NCBI GenBank assembly: GCA_037043015.1
Contig: CM073321.1
Coordinates: forward strand, 30,730,101-30,794,100
Direction: 5' to 3'
DNA length: 64,000 nucleotides
Source: Bryum argenteum
Lineage: Eukaryota > Streptophyta > Bryopsida > Bryales > Bryaceae
Positions 1-10,892 of this stretch are shown in pieces; position 1 is the first letter of the stretch, and the number at the start of each line of letters is the position of its first letter. Position numbers and translations under genes: made by a program. The notes beneath the pieces were generated by a model. It searched no databases. It saw only the letters and a list, made by a program, of their open reading frames with translations, and was not told the DNA's origin.

Positions 1-2
1 AC

Positions 3-562
3 GAATACATCCACAAGCATCTAACAGCCAAGAGAGGTTCTTTAGAACGGGAGCTGAAGAAGCTTCTTCCAATTTGTGATGAGAAGTACGAAGGTAAGTT
101 CATCGACAAGGTGAAGGAGCATTACGAGACCTTCCATCCCCCGGAGATGCTCATTGGGAAGTTGTACGATTTGCAACCTCTGCAATGGGCATCAACTCCA
201 AGCTCTCCTGGTTGGACATATGGAACTGGAACCCGAAATCTAGGGAGGAATTGAAATTCCCAAATCAGAAGTTCTCCGATGAGCAATTGGATTCCTTCTT
301 GAACAAAGCTACTTTCTGGGCACAGGTAAATGTCGGCAATTGAATTTAGACCTTTGGAATGTCTGGCTTCTTATGGAACGTCGCTTCTCCTTTTCTTGCA
401 GCTTTCAGAAGATTGTCAAACCCAAGTAGTTGGTGCTCTCAAGGTGTTGAGGGTGGACGTCGTTAATGAACTAGAGGGGCGAGACCGAATCATGCAAATC
501 CAGGACTTATGCAAGGCCCCAAGTCAGAACACTAAGGTCGCGATTCTAAGGACCCACCTTTA
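3..562 (+). pseudogene. Unrecognised protein-coding fragment, two exons
   Basis: The frame from base 3 reads EYIHKHLTAK and runs to about base 185. There the reading shifts to a second frame (MGINSKLSWLDIWNWNP), so a 1-2 nt indel is likely. A short intron fits at 326-401 (GTAAATG...TTCTTGCAG). Exon 2 starts at 402 with LSEDCQTQVV and stays open to a GTAAAT near 563 that could be another donor, or to the stop at 584. The 5' end lies outside the window. I do not recognise the family. The conserved look (WNW, PNQKF, LRTHLY) suggests real but decayed coding sequence of a transposon or host gene, and element A may have inserted just downstream. Confidence 0.5.
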
Positions 563-797
563 CGTAAATTATATTATACATTAATGACGTCAGCCCTGAA
601 TTTCTTAATTACAATATATATATGACGTCAGCCCTAATTTTGAGAAAACATAGTAAGAGATGTTCCAACTTAAAACCGTAATATTTCACGGCCAGAGGCA
701 CCCTAAAGGCTATAGCACGGTTATACACACTCCTTCTCCAAAACTCTTTGTCATCAAATCGTTGCATAATCCAAATTGGAGCAACGTCTAATTTATT
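563..797. other. Non-coding junction region with two TGACGTCA boxes
   Basis: No ORF of note. The 14-mer ATGACGTCAGCCCT occurs twice, at 584-597 and 622-635. Each copy contains the perfect palindrome TGACGTCA, a classical bZIP site. The sequence starting near 560 (TTTACGTAAATTATATT) loosely resembles the outer end of element B (ACGTAATTCATTATAAT) and may be the left end of the A-type element. That assignment is uncertain because no matching right end was found. Confidence 0.35.
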
Positions 798-879
798 CTA
801 AGTAAATTGAAAGACCCTCATAAGTGGTCCAAATAATTTGGCCCAAACTGAGTCAAAACTTCCCTCTAAAAATGGAAAA

Positions 880-942
880 TCGCTCAGAAAAATCTGCCCA
901 CCGCTCATAAAAGTCTGCTTACCGCTCATGGAAATCTGCTCA
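880..942. repeat. Three tandem 21-bp repeats
   Basis: Three adjacent 21-bp units of the form CCGCTCATRRAARTCTGCTYA. On the minus strand they read as a 7-residue repeat (ADFHER plus one residue) in the frame that continues from the DUF7869 homology. They mark where similarity to the other two DUF7869 copies ends. Confidence 0.6.
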
Positions 943-3030
943 CTGCACGCACCATAGCAATCCTCGTTCATGATGTCTACGATAGTCGCCTGTTGGATCA
1001 GCATCCGCCAAAGACTCCCACAAGCTCACAAAACCACTAATTCCCTTTCAAATGTCTTCTATATTCTTCATTTCATTTAGAACTAGTAATGTTGGATCTC
1101 CAAGACAAACCTGAGGTTGACCATTTGGCATAACTTTAGACAACCTAACCCCTGCACTATCTTGAGGAAGCCACTCGCTATCGGTACACAGAATTTTGTA
1201 CTCCATCAAAGGCCAGCCCGAAGCATCTTTAAAAAACCTAAATTGTTGGGGACTAGTATGCCCAGATAACGCCTTGTCGCCATAACAAAGGTAACCTTTG
1301 ATGAACGTCTTGAAATCCGGAACTTCCTCAATTAAGTGAGGAATAACCGGCTTATCCTCTGTGTCCATGAAGGATCTCATGAGAAGGGAAACAATAGGGT
1401 AGTTGTTGGTCTTGAGCTTACTACTCCATCGCCCAAAAAGAGCATCAATAGCTTCATGAGTGTGACCCACGATAAGGAAGTTTAAGTAAATTTCTCTAAA
1501 GACGTCCTTGTAAACGAGCAGTGAAAAGAATGCGAAAACAAATCGATTCTTATTATCCCCGCAAGCATTATCAAGCTGCATGTGTAGCACCGGAGGAAAG
1601 AGTCTTTCCCGGGATTGGTGCCTCCGGGAGAAGACCAAGCGAATCCAAGTACATGTCCGACCCATCCAAAAGAGCCTCAGAGAGAGGGCTACTTCTACCA
1701 CCCGCAAACAATAGCCTGGAAGAGCACTTCGGAGGAGATTCCAAATCTCTTAGCAGTTGAGCAAATGAACCCATAGTATGATTTGAATCCGTCGGATATA
1801 TATCGAGGCCGTAATGTGCATAACGTACATCTCTGTGTCCATGAGCAATCATGCCTGTGATGGAAACCGGCAATTTCATGAAGGAATCGGTTTATTTACT
1901 CTTGTGTGAGAATTGCGGAGAGGTTGTCTTGGAATGATCCATTTTGTCATGAATAATGCACAAAGACGATTTGGGCCGTGCCTCAGACTCTGAATGGTTG
2001 CTATAATAGAGCAACCTATGCGCCATTTGAGAAGTATTATGACGTTTGAATTTGGCATAATGAAGAGCCCATGCACGACTGCCTCGAGTACTGGAGGCTC
2101 GAAGTTGTTTGATTTTGTCACATTCACCACAACGCGCAAATGTGTCACCCTTTTGCTTGGAATAGTACTCTTGGAATGAGTCTTGCCAGATCCTACTTAG
2201 AGCTAAATTTAATATAAGAGGAAGACCGTCAACGGCATTAATTGCATTCACCTCTGGTAAATTTTCTCTCCAACGGTAGGAAGAGGGCAAGCATTTGGAC
2301 ACTACCTTCTTGCCTGTATCAATAGTCTTTGTTCAACGAGGCGTGAGATCAGCAGCATTTTCTACAATGACTTGAAGGGATGCTGTGGCTTGCAATGTCC
2401 GGATATGAGGTTTCTTTGAACTACAGTTTCCATGGTCCTCTACTTGTTTTCCGTCTTGATAGGCATACCTCCATCGAAAAAATGTGGCACGTGACACATC
2501 CATAATCAAGTACCATGCCATGCAACACACCTCAATACCCTTCAACATGATCATGTCATTTCTCTCCGCCGCTTCGTGGACTTGACCATGGACACTAAGG
2601 AGACAATGTTTTCTGAAGTAAACATCGCCGCGAACATAAAACTGGAACCTCAGATCTTTAATTTTGCATCAAGGATAGGGCTGCACACAATTCTTTGGAC
2701 AACAATAAGTTGTGGCAACAAAGTTGATCGACTCCGGTGTAAGAAAGTACTCCTTCTTTGGTGGTGAATCCCCAAGACGCCTTTGACGTTTGCTCTCGTA
2801 CTGGCAAAGACCAACTCGTGGTGGGCGACCGAAAACCTTGCAAGCAGCATTGAAGATGGCGCGTTGGTCGTGGTCGTAGAGGCTTGCTCCGTTGAGAGTG
2901 ACATGCTTGATCAGCCATGCACACAAAGAGTAGATCCAACCAAAAGGAACCTCTGCTTCTACTAGTGACTCTGCTATCTGCACGCAGACAAATTCAGTTC
3001 CGTGAGGCCGACCACCAGTCTACGGGACGA

Positions 3031-3038
3031 CGCTAGAG
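3031..3038. repeat. hAT1 target-site duplication, left
   Basis: CGCTAGAG directly abuts the left TIR. The right flank has CGCTAGAA, 7 of 8 identical. An 8-bp duplication is the hallmark of hAT insertion. Confidence 0.85.
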
Positions 3039-3060
3039 CAAGGTTGTCATATCGGGCGTG
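3039..3060. repeat. hAT1 left TIR
   Basis: Starts CAAGGTTGTCATA. The first 13 bases are perfectly inverted at the right end and 6 of the next 9 also match. Confidence 0.85.
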
Positions 3061-3221
3061 TTGAGGCAATCGGGCGGACAAAACGGACGTACAAGTTGTC
3101 TCGGACGGACGGGCGTGGCCGCCCACCTTGAAAGTAGAAGGCGAGTAATTTTTTCATGGATAAGAAACTTTGCAGTAAAAAGCCACGTAGGATGTGACGT
3201 GTAAGTCCATTGTTGCGTGGG

Positions 3222-3560
3222 GGCGGGTGAAATTGTGCCATGGCGGGTGAACTTTTGTTAGGGCGTGTGAACTTCTTAGGGGACGCGTAAACTTTAGAGG
3301 GGGCGGGTGAACTTTGGTGGCGGGGCGGGTGAGCGGGCGGCGAGGAGGAGGGGGGGGCGCGGGCGGAGGAAGGGGGGGACTAGGCGGGGAGGGGGGCAAG
3401 GCGGGGAGGGGCGGGGCGGTGGAGGGGGGAGGGTAGCGTGGAGGAGGGGGCGGGCGTGGAGGGGCGGGGGGGAAGGGAGGGGGGGGGAGAGGGGCTAGGC
3501 GGGGAAGAAGGGGGGGCAAGGAGGGGGGGCAAGGCAAGGAGGGGGGGGGGGGAGAGGGTG

Positions 3561-3595
<35 letters not shown>

Positions 3596-3965
3596 GAGAG
3601 AGGTGAGGTGGGGGTGGAGGTGGGGCGGGGGGGGGGGGGGGGGGGGAGGGTAGGGGTGGGGCGGGGAGGGTAGGGTGGGGAGGGGGGCAAGATGAGGGAC
3701 GGGGGGGGGGGAGGAGGCGGGTAGGGGCGGGCGGGGAGGGGGGAGGAGGGGGGGGGAGAGGAGGAAGGGGAGTAGGGCGGCGGTAGGGGGTGTAGGGTGG
3801 GAAAGAGGGGGGTAGGACGGGGGAGGGGGGGGCAGGGCGGGAGAGAGGGGGGCGGGGAGTAGGGGGCAGGGCGGGGGAGGGGGGGTAGGGCGGCGGTAGG
3901 GGGGGTAGGGCGGGGGAGGGGGGGTTGGGAGGGAGTAAGGGGAGGTTTAGGGGAAGGAGTAAGGG
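3222..3965. repeat. G-run subterminal block with iterated GGGCGGGTGAA motif
   Basis: From 3,222 to 3,330 the motif GGGCGGGTGAA or a close variant recurs about six times. It is followed by about 600 bp of almost pure G with scattered A, T and C. The mirror image (TTCACCCGCCC) lies inside the right end near 16,130-16,165. Iterated subterminal motifs are normal transposase binding sites in hAT elements. The long G-runs are prone to G-quadruplex formation. Long Pro/Gly-rich ORFs here are artefacts of the base composition. Confidence 0.7.
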
Positions 3966-4049
3966 TGGTTGCTGCGTTTTCGTTTATTAATTTTTTAAAT
4001 TTTTTGGAAAAGTTTTTTGTTTTTTTTGAAAATTTCTTTAAATGGAAAT

Positions 4050-4230
4050 ATTGTAGTATTTACAAACTAATTCATGCATAGGTTGAGTGGTATTTTGTAA
4101 GGTATGCATATGAGCGGTTGGAAGAGTGAGGAGGGGTGGTAATAAGTAAATATGTGCACTCAAATCATAACAATGCAAGTAAATATGTCATATGACGAAG
4201 TACACATGCATCGAATAAGAGAAATTGCCT
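4050..4230. repeat. 3' flank cassette, copy 1
   Basis: This sequence (with GCATAGGTTGAGTGGTATTT and AATATGTCATA) recurs at 13,812-13,963. Both copies lie just downstream (left) of a minus-strand gene, the transposase and the kinase-like gene. The unit looks like a shared 3' flank or terminator cassette. Confidence 0.65.
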
Positions 4231-4500
4231 TATTTTTCATACATAAGGCGAATGCAATGTAGTAAAAAGTAGAAATCATGAATAATAATATGATATAATA
4301 TAATTCATAGTGAATAACGATACAACGTAGATATAAGGAAATTTCTATATATTCCCACAACACATAATCTGAACTTCTCTATTTTCTTTTTCTTTTTCAA
4401 TAAACTTATGCACTATAATAGACTAATAATAGTGTCTAATAAAGGACTACAATAATGATGAGAAGTTCTAAAATACCCAAATAGATAATATAAGTCCGTT

Positions 4501-7500
4501 CTACTTATTAAAACGATTTGATCGCCGCACCCTTTCAATGGATGTACCCTCCATGTTAGGATCTCGGATCACGTCTTGGATAACAACGTCATCATCATCT
4601 GGCGCCTCAGTGCACTGTGGGTCACCATCATCGTCCTCGTCGTCAACGTTGTTGCCACGTTCAATATCATCGTTGTCGTCGCTACCACTTGAAGAACAAG
4701 TAGACTCATTGCGGAGAAGGGCTATTTTTTCGCCGTATAGGTTTTCCTCAAGTCTAATAACCTTGTGTCTCTTTGCTCTGGGACACTCCCCATCCGAATT
4801 CACCGGCGGTCCTCTAGGAACAACAAAAGCTGGTGTTGATGAAGTGCGACCACGAACATATGTGTCCATGAATGGTTCAATTACCGTGTTTGGGTTCCTC
4901 CCCCCTATTCCTAATGAAGAACGTCTGCTTGGCCTGGAAGACAAGACATCGCCAACATTTTGTCCCCCTCCATCCAGAGTGTCTGCAATGCCTCTAGGCC
5001 GTATCCGTTTTGTAGTGGATGTTGAGCCTCCAAACCCTCCGCGGTCTATGTTTCCGCTAGGAGTGTTAGTTCCCCCACGTCCTCTAGCTCCGTTTCTTCC
5101 ACGTGCTTGGTGGTATTGTCCCATTGGATGATGGATACCGGGCCTAGGGATAATAGGAGGCCTCCCACGGGACCCATGAGATTGGGAAGCTCTTGCGCTA
5201 GCATTTGTTGCTCCTCCACTGGTATTTGGTGTAAATATATTTAGCCCAGAGACTGTTCTGGAGACCGGAATATCCGCGTGTATTGGGTCAACATCATCGG
5301 TGAATTCGAATGCATCGTGAATGCTACTGAGATTCGGATCAATACATTAGGGCGCAGCAATGGGTGTAACAGTTCTCCCAATCCCTCCCAATCTTGATGC
5401 ATTTGGGCTATTTCCCACTTCTCGCAGGGCCATATCTTCAAAACGATCCACAATTGTTGTATAGGTGTTGGGAGTTCCAATAGTACCAATTGTGCCATCT
5501 TCTCCCTCGTTTTGCTCATTGTCCTCATTGTTTCCGAAAGAGGGGTGGTTGTAGTTAACATCATGAGCGGGTATGGTTTAATTTGCTTCACAATCTAGCC
5601 CATGATCTGAATCTTTGTATTCCAAATTCAATACTGTAATCCGGGCTTGATTGATGCCGACATCGGGGCGATTGTCTGGCAATGGAGTACGACGAGTAGG
5701 ACTTGTACTCCATGCTCCAGCACCCCAACGGATTGGCTCTTGGTCATCGTCCATAGCATCGTCTTCACCGTAATATTCCCTACTCTCCCCTAGAAGGTCC
5801 GCACCTTCAGCCAAGAGATCTAGATTTCGTCGGTACTCTCTCCCTTCCCAATTGGCTTCCATGTCACTATCGTCCTCCTCTTCTATGAACTCTCGGTTGG
5901 GCTCATCTACCGGAACTGGGCCAAGGGCATCTAGGTCTGAATCCTCTGAGTTGACATTCTCTTCATACCAGCGAAGTGGTTCGGGCCCTGGTCTTTTTTG
6001 TAATACACGGCCATTGGTATAGATATAGACCAATGTCTCTGCCTTTTCTGGGGCTAACCGATTTCGGCTCTTATTGTGCACAAATGAGTAAGCACTCCAA
6101 TTACGCTCACAGAAACTAACTGAACATGTGAGAGACAATATGCGTACCGCTATTTTGGAAAGGTACTGATCTCCAATCCTATACCACCATTGATGGAGGA
6201 GCATGTTCATTGCACGGATGTTGAAGGCAATGTCCGGACTATATGGCCATGTACCTTCGTCATACTCTTGTAATTCGGATATGACGTCTTCATACTTCAC
6301 ACCCACCACGTCTTTTAATTTTTGAATTACACAATATGGCGCACGGAGGGCTACGCCATCTTGCTTTAGCGCTGCATTCTCCTTGAGATATGGATTCAAG
6401 AGGGCAGCTGCATAGTGAAGATCCGTAAAACACATGGCCCTCCTCGCTTTGAACGAATCCTCCAATATTGTTGCAATATCTAATCGGACGCTAAATGGTG
6501 GATCCCTGAATAAGGTCACATGTTGATGCAATCCATGTAGTATGGGCCATGCCTTACCCATTTCGGGTTCTCGGCCATCAAACACGCGTAATGCTTTCAA
6601 AACCTCCTGCGTCATGTAAATGAAATTTTTGCACCGCAACCAGAAGGCCCCATCCTCAATGGTGCGCACGATATTGCGCATAGCAGTGGCTGCCCGCTCC
6701 CCTCCCATTCTGTCCCTCAATGTATTGGTATAGTTCTGAACTCGGGGATGGTCTTTCAGTGCCTCTTGGACAGACTTGAGTTTGACGAGTCAGTCCATTA
6801 TCAATATATTGCATGCAAAGTACGTCTCACCCGGCACCAGGATTGAGAGTTTAGGACTCAATTCACGAAATGTTGTCATTGTTGCATAATGGTTCCTAAT
6901 ATATTGACACAACTTCCTTGCCCTCTCGATAAGGTCTTTGAAGATGTCGATTTTTGCGCAATCTTCCAATAGGAGATCCAAAGCATGAGCCATGCATCCT
7001 TGCGAAAAAATCCATGGATACCCCTCGATGATACATTTCATTGCTGCAAGCATGTTTGCAACGTTATCCGTGCACACTGCAATCACATTCTTAGGTCCCA
7101 CCTTCTCAATGAGTACTTTGAGTTTGTCTGCTATATACGTCGCAGATTTTGTTTGCCCAATGGTGTCATTGCTTCCTAGAAATACATCTCCAGGTGGGCA
7201 CGTCATCATCACATTCATGAGGGGCCTACGATTAACATCGTCCCAACTATCGGTGCATATGGACACCCCATACACGGATTTTGCAAATCCAATACTTGAC
7301 TCAATGTCCTTCTCGACTCGCAATCTGCTGGGTTCTATGAGAGTAGTCCTGAATTGGTGATAAGATGGAGGAACATAATCAAACCTCTCCTTGGAAGTAG
7401 CTAAAACCGCTTCAATAAAAATTGGGTTCTTGGCCACGTTGAATGGGATACTTGCGTTATAGAAACAATCTACCTACTTTTCATCCGATTCTCTTCTCTT

Positions 7501-7965
7501 TGCGGTGTTCAAAGACTCCTACATGGCATAAAGAACCACTAGGAATTCCCTTGGAGAGACCATCTGTAGTAGAATCTGCACCGTACATGTCTTCAACACT
7601 CATTCTGGCGGGAACTATGCCCCCACAATTTGCAAACCTGCTGCGAACACGATGCAGTACAAGGGAACACACTCTTCTCTGATTTCGGCATGTAGCCTAG
7701 GTGCATGAATGCTCAAATTCGTTTGTAGGTGAATGTTGTGTTGCAAAAAACACAAGTAATGTTTCCATCATCATGAAATTCATACCACAAATTCCACTCT
7801 CTTGTTGTCCTCCGTTGGCTTCCCATCGCATTCAAGCTTAAATAATGAGGGCTCTAGTGGCCAATTTGGTATATCATGTAAACCCTTGTAATAAATCTTT
7901 GCTCTATTCTCTTGCGTGAACCAATTTTGACATTAGCTCCGTTGTTAGCTAGTGCTGGTCGCCAT
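4501..7965 (-). pseudogene. hAT transposase (DUF659 and dimerisation domains), broken
   Basis: Translation would start at ATG 7,965 (MATSTS). A BED-like zinc finger follows (WYEFHDDGNITCVFC, about 7,720-7,800). Then comes a DUF659 region with CTDSWDD, VCTDNVANM and GCMAHALDLLLEDC (7,437-6,790). The C-terminal hAT dimerisation block includes WWYRIGDQYLSK and SFCERNWSAYSFVHNK (about 6,200-6,030). One frame runs from 7,437 to 4,501 with in-frame stops near 6,790, 5,578 and 5,346. A frameshift lies near 7,790 and further stops precede the zinc finger. After 5,578 a tail rich in RG, Ser and Asp follows, which may or may not have been translated. It would act in the nucleus, cutting at the TIRs. 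It is degraded but still recognisable along its length. Confidence 0.85.
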
Positions 7966-8096
7966 CGTGTAGAAAAAAAAATTCGAAAACCTCCTCCCAA
8001 TGTGCTCAAACGCCCTTCCCCAATCCCCAATCCAACCCTCACGAAGAGAAGTGAATCTTGGGAGCTAGGAGGGGCGGGTTACAAATGAGAAGTTCG
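7950..8096 (-). promoter_or_regulatory. 5' cassette of the transposase gene (copy 1)
   Basis: About 145 bp covering the start codon (ATGGCGAC) and its upstream sequence is repeated at 13,240-13,382 in front of the next gene. Shared landmarks are CCTTCCCCAATCCCCAATCC and GAAGTGAATCTTGGGAGC. The same leader in front of two genes suggests a common promoter/5'UTR unit. Confidence 0.65.
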
Positions 8097-8149
8097 CCCC
8101 TTATATAGTGGTTGGACCCCCTATGGTACATGGATGGGAAGATGAAGAT

Positions 8150-8612
8150 TTTTATGGAAGGGGGGCGGAGGCGGAGAAAGGGGGGGGGGGAAGGAGAGAG
8201 AGGGGGGAGGAAAGGGGGGGGGGGGGGGGGGAGGGGAGGAGGAAAGGGAAAGGGGGAGGGGGGGAAGAGGGGGCGGCGGGGGGGAGAGGGGGGGGTTTAG
8301 GGAAGGGGGAGGGGTTTAGGAAGAAGGGGGGAAGGGGGGGGAGCAGGAGAAGGGGGGGGCAGGGGAAGGGGGGTGTGGGGGAAGGGGGGGCGGGGGAAGG
8401 GAGGGATGGGAAAGGGGGGGTAGAGATAGGTATAAGGAGAGGTAGAGGGAGGGATAAGCGGGGAGTAGAGGGAGGAATAAGGGGAGGGTAGAGGGAGGGA
8501 TAAGGGGGGTAGAGGGAGGGATAAGGGGGTGGTAGAGGGATGGATAAGGAAGGGGGGTAGGGTGAGGGATAAGGGTGAGGGAGATGACAGGAGAGGGGGT
8601 AAGAAGGGGAAA
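8150..8612. repeat. G-run block upstream of the transposase gene
   Basis: Almost pure G with A interruptions, moving into AGGGAGGGATAAGGGG-type repeats. It has the same character as 3.2-3.97 and 13.4-13.7 kb. No real coding sequence. Confidence 0.75.
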
Positions 8613-8699
8613 AGAGGGTTATTGCGCTTTTTAAATTTTGTTAAATTTTTGAAAACTTTTTTAAATAAAATGTTATTTGAAGAGGAATGAAATAAACAT

Positions 8700-9090
8700 A
8701 ACACTAGCCACGAGTATATTCTCTAGTCTTAATATAAATTCTGATCCTAAAATCAAATATATGGTTAAACCATTAGAATGATAGATTTATTTGTAATATA
8801 GTATTGGGAAGAAGAATAAATAAACATAATACTACCCACCATTATATCCTTCAGTCTTAATATAAATAGTAAGCGTAAAATCAAATATATGGTTAAACCA
8901 TTAGAATGATAAATTTATTTGTAATATAGTATTGGGAAGAAGAATGAAATAAACATAATGCTACCCACCATTATATCCTTTAGTCTTAATATAAATAGTA
9001 AGCGTAAAATCAAATATATGGTTAAACCATTAGAATGATAAATTTATTTGTACTATAGTATTGGGAAGAAGAATGAAATAAATATAATAG
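8700..9090. repeat. Three tandem units of about 129 bp, AT-rich
   Basis: Each unit carries AGTCTTAATATAAAT and GGTTAAACCATTAGAATGAT. Units begin near 8,724, 8,852 and 8,982. The second and third are almost identical. Non-coding. Confidence 0.75.
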
Positions 9091-9295
9091 AAGGTGGGAT
9101 TGGAGAGAAATAGCACACATTTTAAGAAGATCATTTTTTTGGGGATGTGGTAGCTAGACTTTGAAATAAAAGGGGGAATTGGTTTGTAGTGGGGCAAATT
9201 TGAATAAGAGGGGGAAGTATGAAAACTTTAATTTCTCTTTTCTTGGATCCCCGCTTGGCTCCTTCTTCCACGTACCGGGTATTTTTAAGGCAATG

Positions 9296-9480
9296 AAGTC
9301 CAAACATTCCCTCATTAAAGCCGGGATTTGGAGTATCCCGGATATAGTGGGGGAATGTTTGGATTTCCAATGATTGGATTGACCATCATTCCACTCGTCT
9401 TCCACTTCCTCCCCTTCTCTCCCCACTCCTCCCTTTCTTTTCTTATACTCCCCCTCACCCGCCCCCTCATCATCACCTCC
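9296..9480. repeat. Direct repeat, about 190 bp, copy 1, with terminal inverted motif
   Basis: Recurs at 10,361-10,560. It contains TCCAAACATTCCC and, about 50 bp later, GGGAATGTTTGGA in inverted order around a CCGGGAT/ATCCCGG core, so it can fold into a hairpin. It may be the end of a small MITE-like insertion. The class is unresolved. Confidence 0.5.
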
Positions 9481-10270
9481 CCACCCTCCCCCCCCTTCTC
9501 ATCATCACCCCCCCCTTCACCCCACCTTCATCCTTACCCCCCTCACCCGCCTCACACCCTCATCCTCACTCCTCTCACTCCACCTAACCTCCTCCGCCCT
9601 ACTCTCCGGTACCCGCCCTACCTCCCGGTACCCGCCCTACCCCCTGTACCCACCCTACCCCGGTACCCGCCCTACCCCCCAGTACCCGCCCCTACCCCCC
9701 CCCGCCCCGCCCTACCCCCACGGTACCCGCCCTACCCCCCTACCCACCCTACCCCCCACGGTACCCGCACTCACCCCGCCCGGTATTTGCCCTACCTCCC
9801 CCTCCGTTACCCGCCCTACTCCCCGGTGCCCGCCTCACCCCCTGTGCCCGCCCTACCTCTCCCCCCCTCCACCCTATTCTCCCGGTACCCGCCCCTACCC
9901 TCTCCACCTTCACCTCCCCCATCCTCACTCCTCCCCCTCTCACCCTCACCTCTTACCCTCACCCCTCTCTCTCACCCCTCACCTCCCCTCACCCCCGCTC
10001 ATCCCACACTCATCCCCCGCTCATCCCACCCTCATCCTCACCCCGCTCACCCCCCTCACGTTCTCACACTCACTGCCCTCACTCCACCTTACCTCCTTTG
10101 CTCTACCCCCCTGTTACCCGCCCTACCCCCCCCCCACCCGCCCTACTCTCCCCTCCGTTACCCGCCCTACTCCCCCTGTTACCCGCCCTACCTCCCCCCG
10201 GTACCCGCCCTACCCCCCATGTTACCCGCCCCTCCCCCCCGTAACCAGCCCCTCCCCCTCTCACCCACCC
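9417..10270. repeat. C-run block between the two direct repeats
   Basis: About 850 bp dominated by CCCGCCCTACCCCC-type repeats, many with GGTACCCGCC. Opposite in strand to the other G-rich blocks of hAT1. The long Pro-rich ORF across it (9,328-10,359) is a composition artefact. Confidence 0.7.
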
Positions 10271-10360
10271 CACGTAGTTTTTTGAAAATTTTTGCAAAGG
10301 TTTTTGCCATCTCTCTCATCAATCTTATGTTTTGCAAACAAGCATCATTAATGGGATAAG

Positions 10361-10560
10361 CAATTCCAAACATTTCCTCATTAAAGCCGGGATTTGGAGT
10401 ATGCCGGATATAGTGGGGGATCGTTTGGATTTCCAATGATTGGATTGACCATCATTCCACTCCTCTTCCACTTCCTCCCCTTCTCTCCTCTTTCCTCCCC
10501 TTCTCTCCCCACTCCTCCCTTTCTTTTCTTGTACTCCCCCCTCACCCGCCCCCTCATCCT
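10361..10560. repeat. Direct repeat, about 190 bp, copy 2
   Basis: Second copy of the 9,296-9,480 unit. The two copies bracket the C-run block, as expected from a tandem duplication or two insertions of the same small element. Confidence 0.5.
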
Positions 10561-10892
10561 CACCCCCCCTTCACCCCATCACTTCCCCTCTCTCTCCCCT
10601 CACTTTGGATTGACATCCGCTACCGGTATGTTTATTTTTTTATTGTCCTATCATGTTCATAAGATATTTTTTAGTTGTTACAAGATTTAAAATAATTTTT
10701 TCTCACACTTAACTATTTATCAAGCTAGCCATAGAATGACACCATGATAATTAGGATTCACATGATCATATGATTATAAACACATGCACAAAGTGTGCCA
10801 ACAAGTTTGCAAAAAAAAAGCATATGTATTTCAGTAGTGTTTAACGATATAGAAAAAGAGAAGTATATCTTGGTTGCGATACAACTACGAAA

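Larger units (their letters stand above)
798..3038 (-). pseudogene. DUF7869-like gene of the A-type element, main part (broken)
   Basis: The minus strand encodes the same protein as the copies at 39-42 kb and 61-63.7 kb. Landmarks in order are the Cys pairs (TYCCPKNC), the MIMLKGIEVC region, CxxC (FARCGECDK), CIIHDKMDH, TGMIAHGHRDVRYAHYGLDIYP, LHMQLDNACGDNKNRF, VGHTHEAIDALFGRW and PVIPHLIEEVPDF. One frame is kept over most of the length, with in-frame stops near 2,666, 2,333, 1,892 and 1,048 and a frameshift near 1,600. Homology continues past the 1,048 stop to about 950. The C-terminal PFWIARAL/GWD domain of the other copies is missing. The 5' exon lies at 16,368-16,540, separated by hAT1. 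The DUF7869 name is from memory of the family. A transposase role is inference. Confidence 0.8.

Noticed and set aside
3154..3690. Pro-rich or Gly/Arg-rich ORFs over G-run and C-run blocks (also 8.1-8.7, 9.3-10.4, 15.8-16.3 kb)
   Set aside because: They follow purely from the base composition, occur on both strands, and have no conserved motif or gene context.
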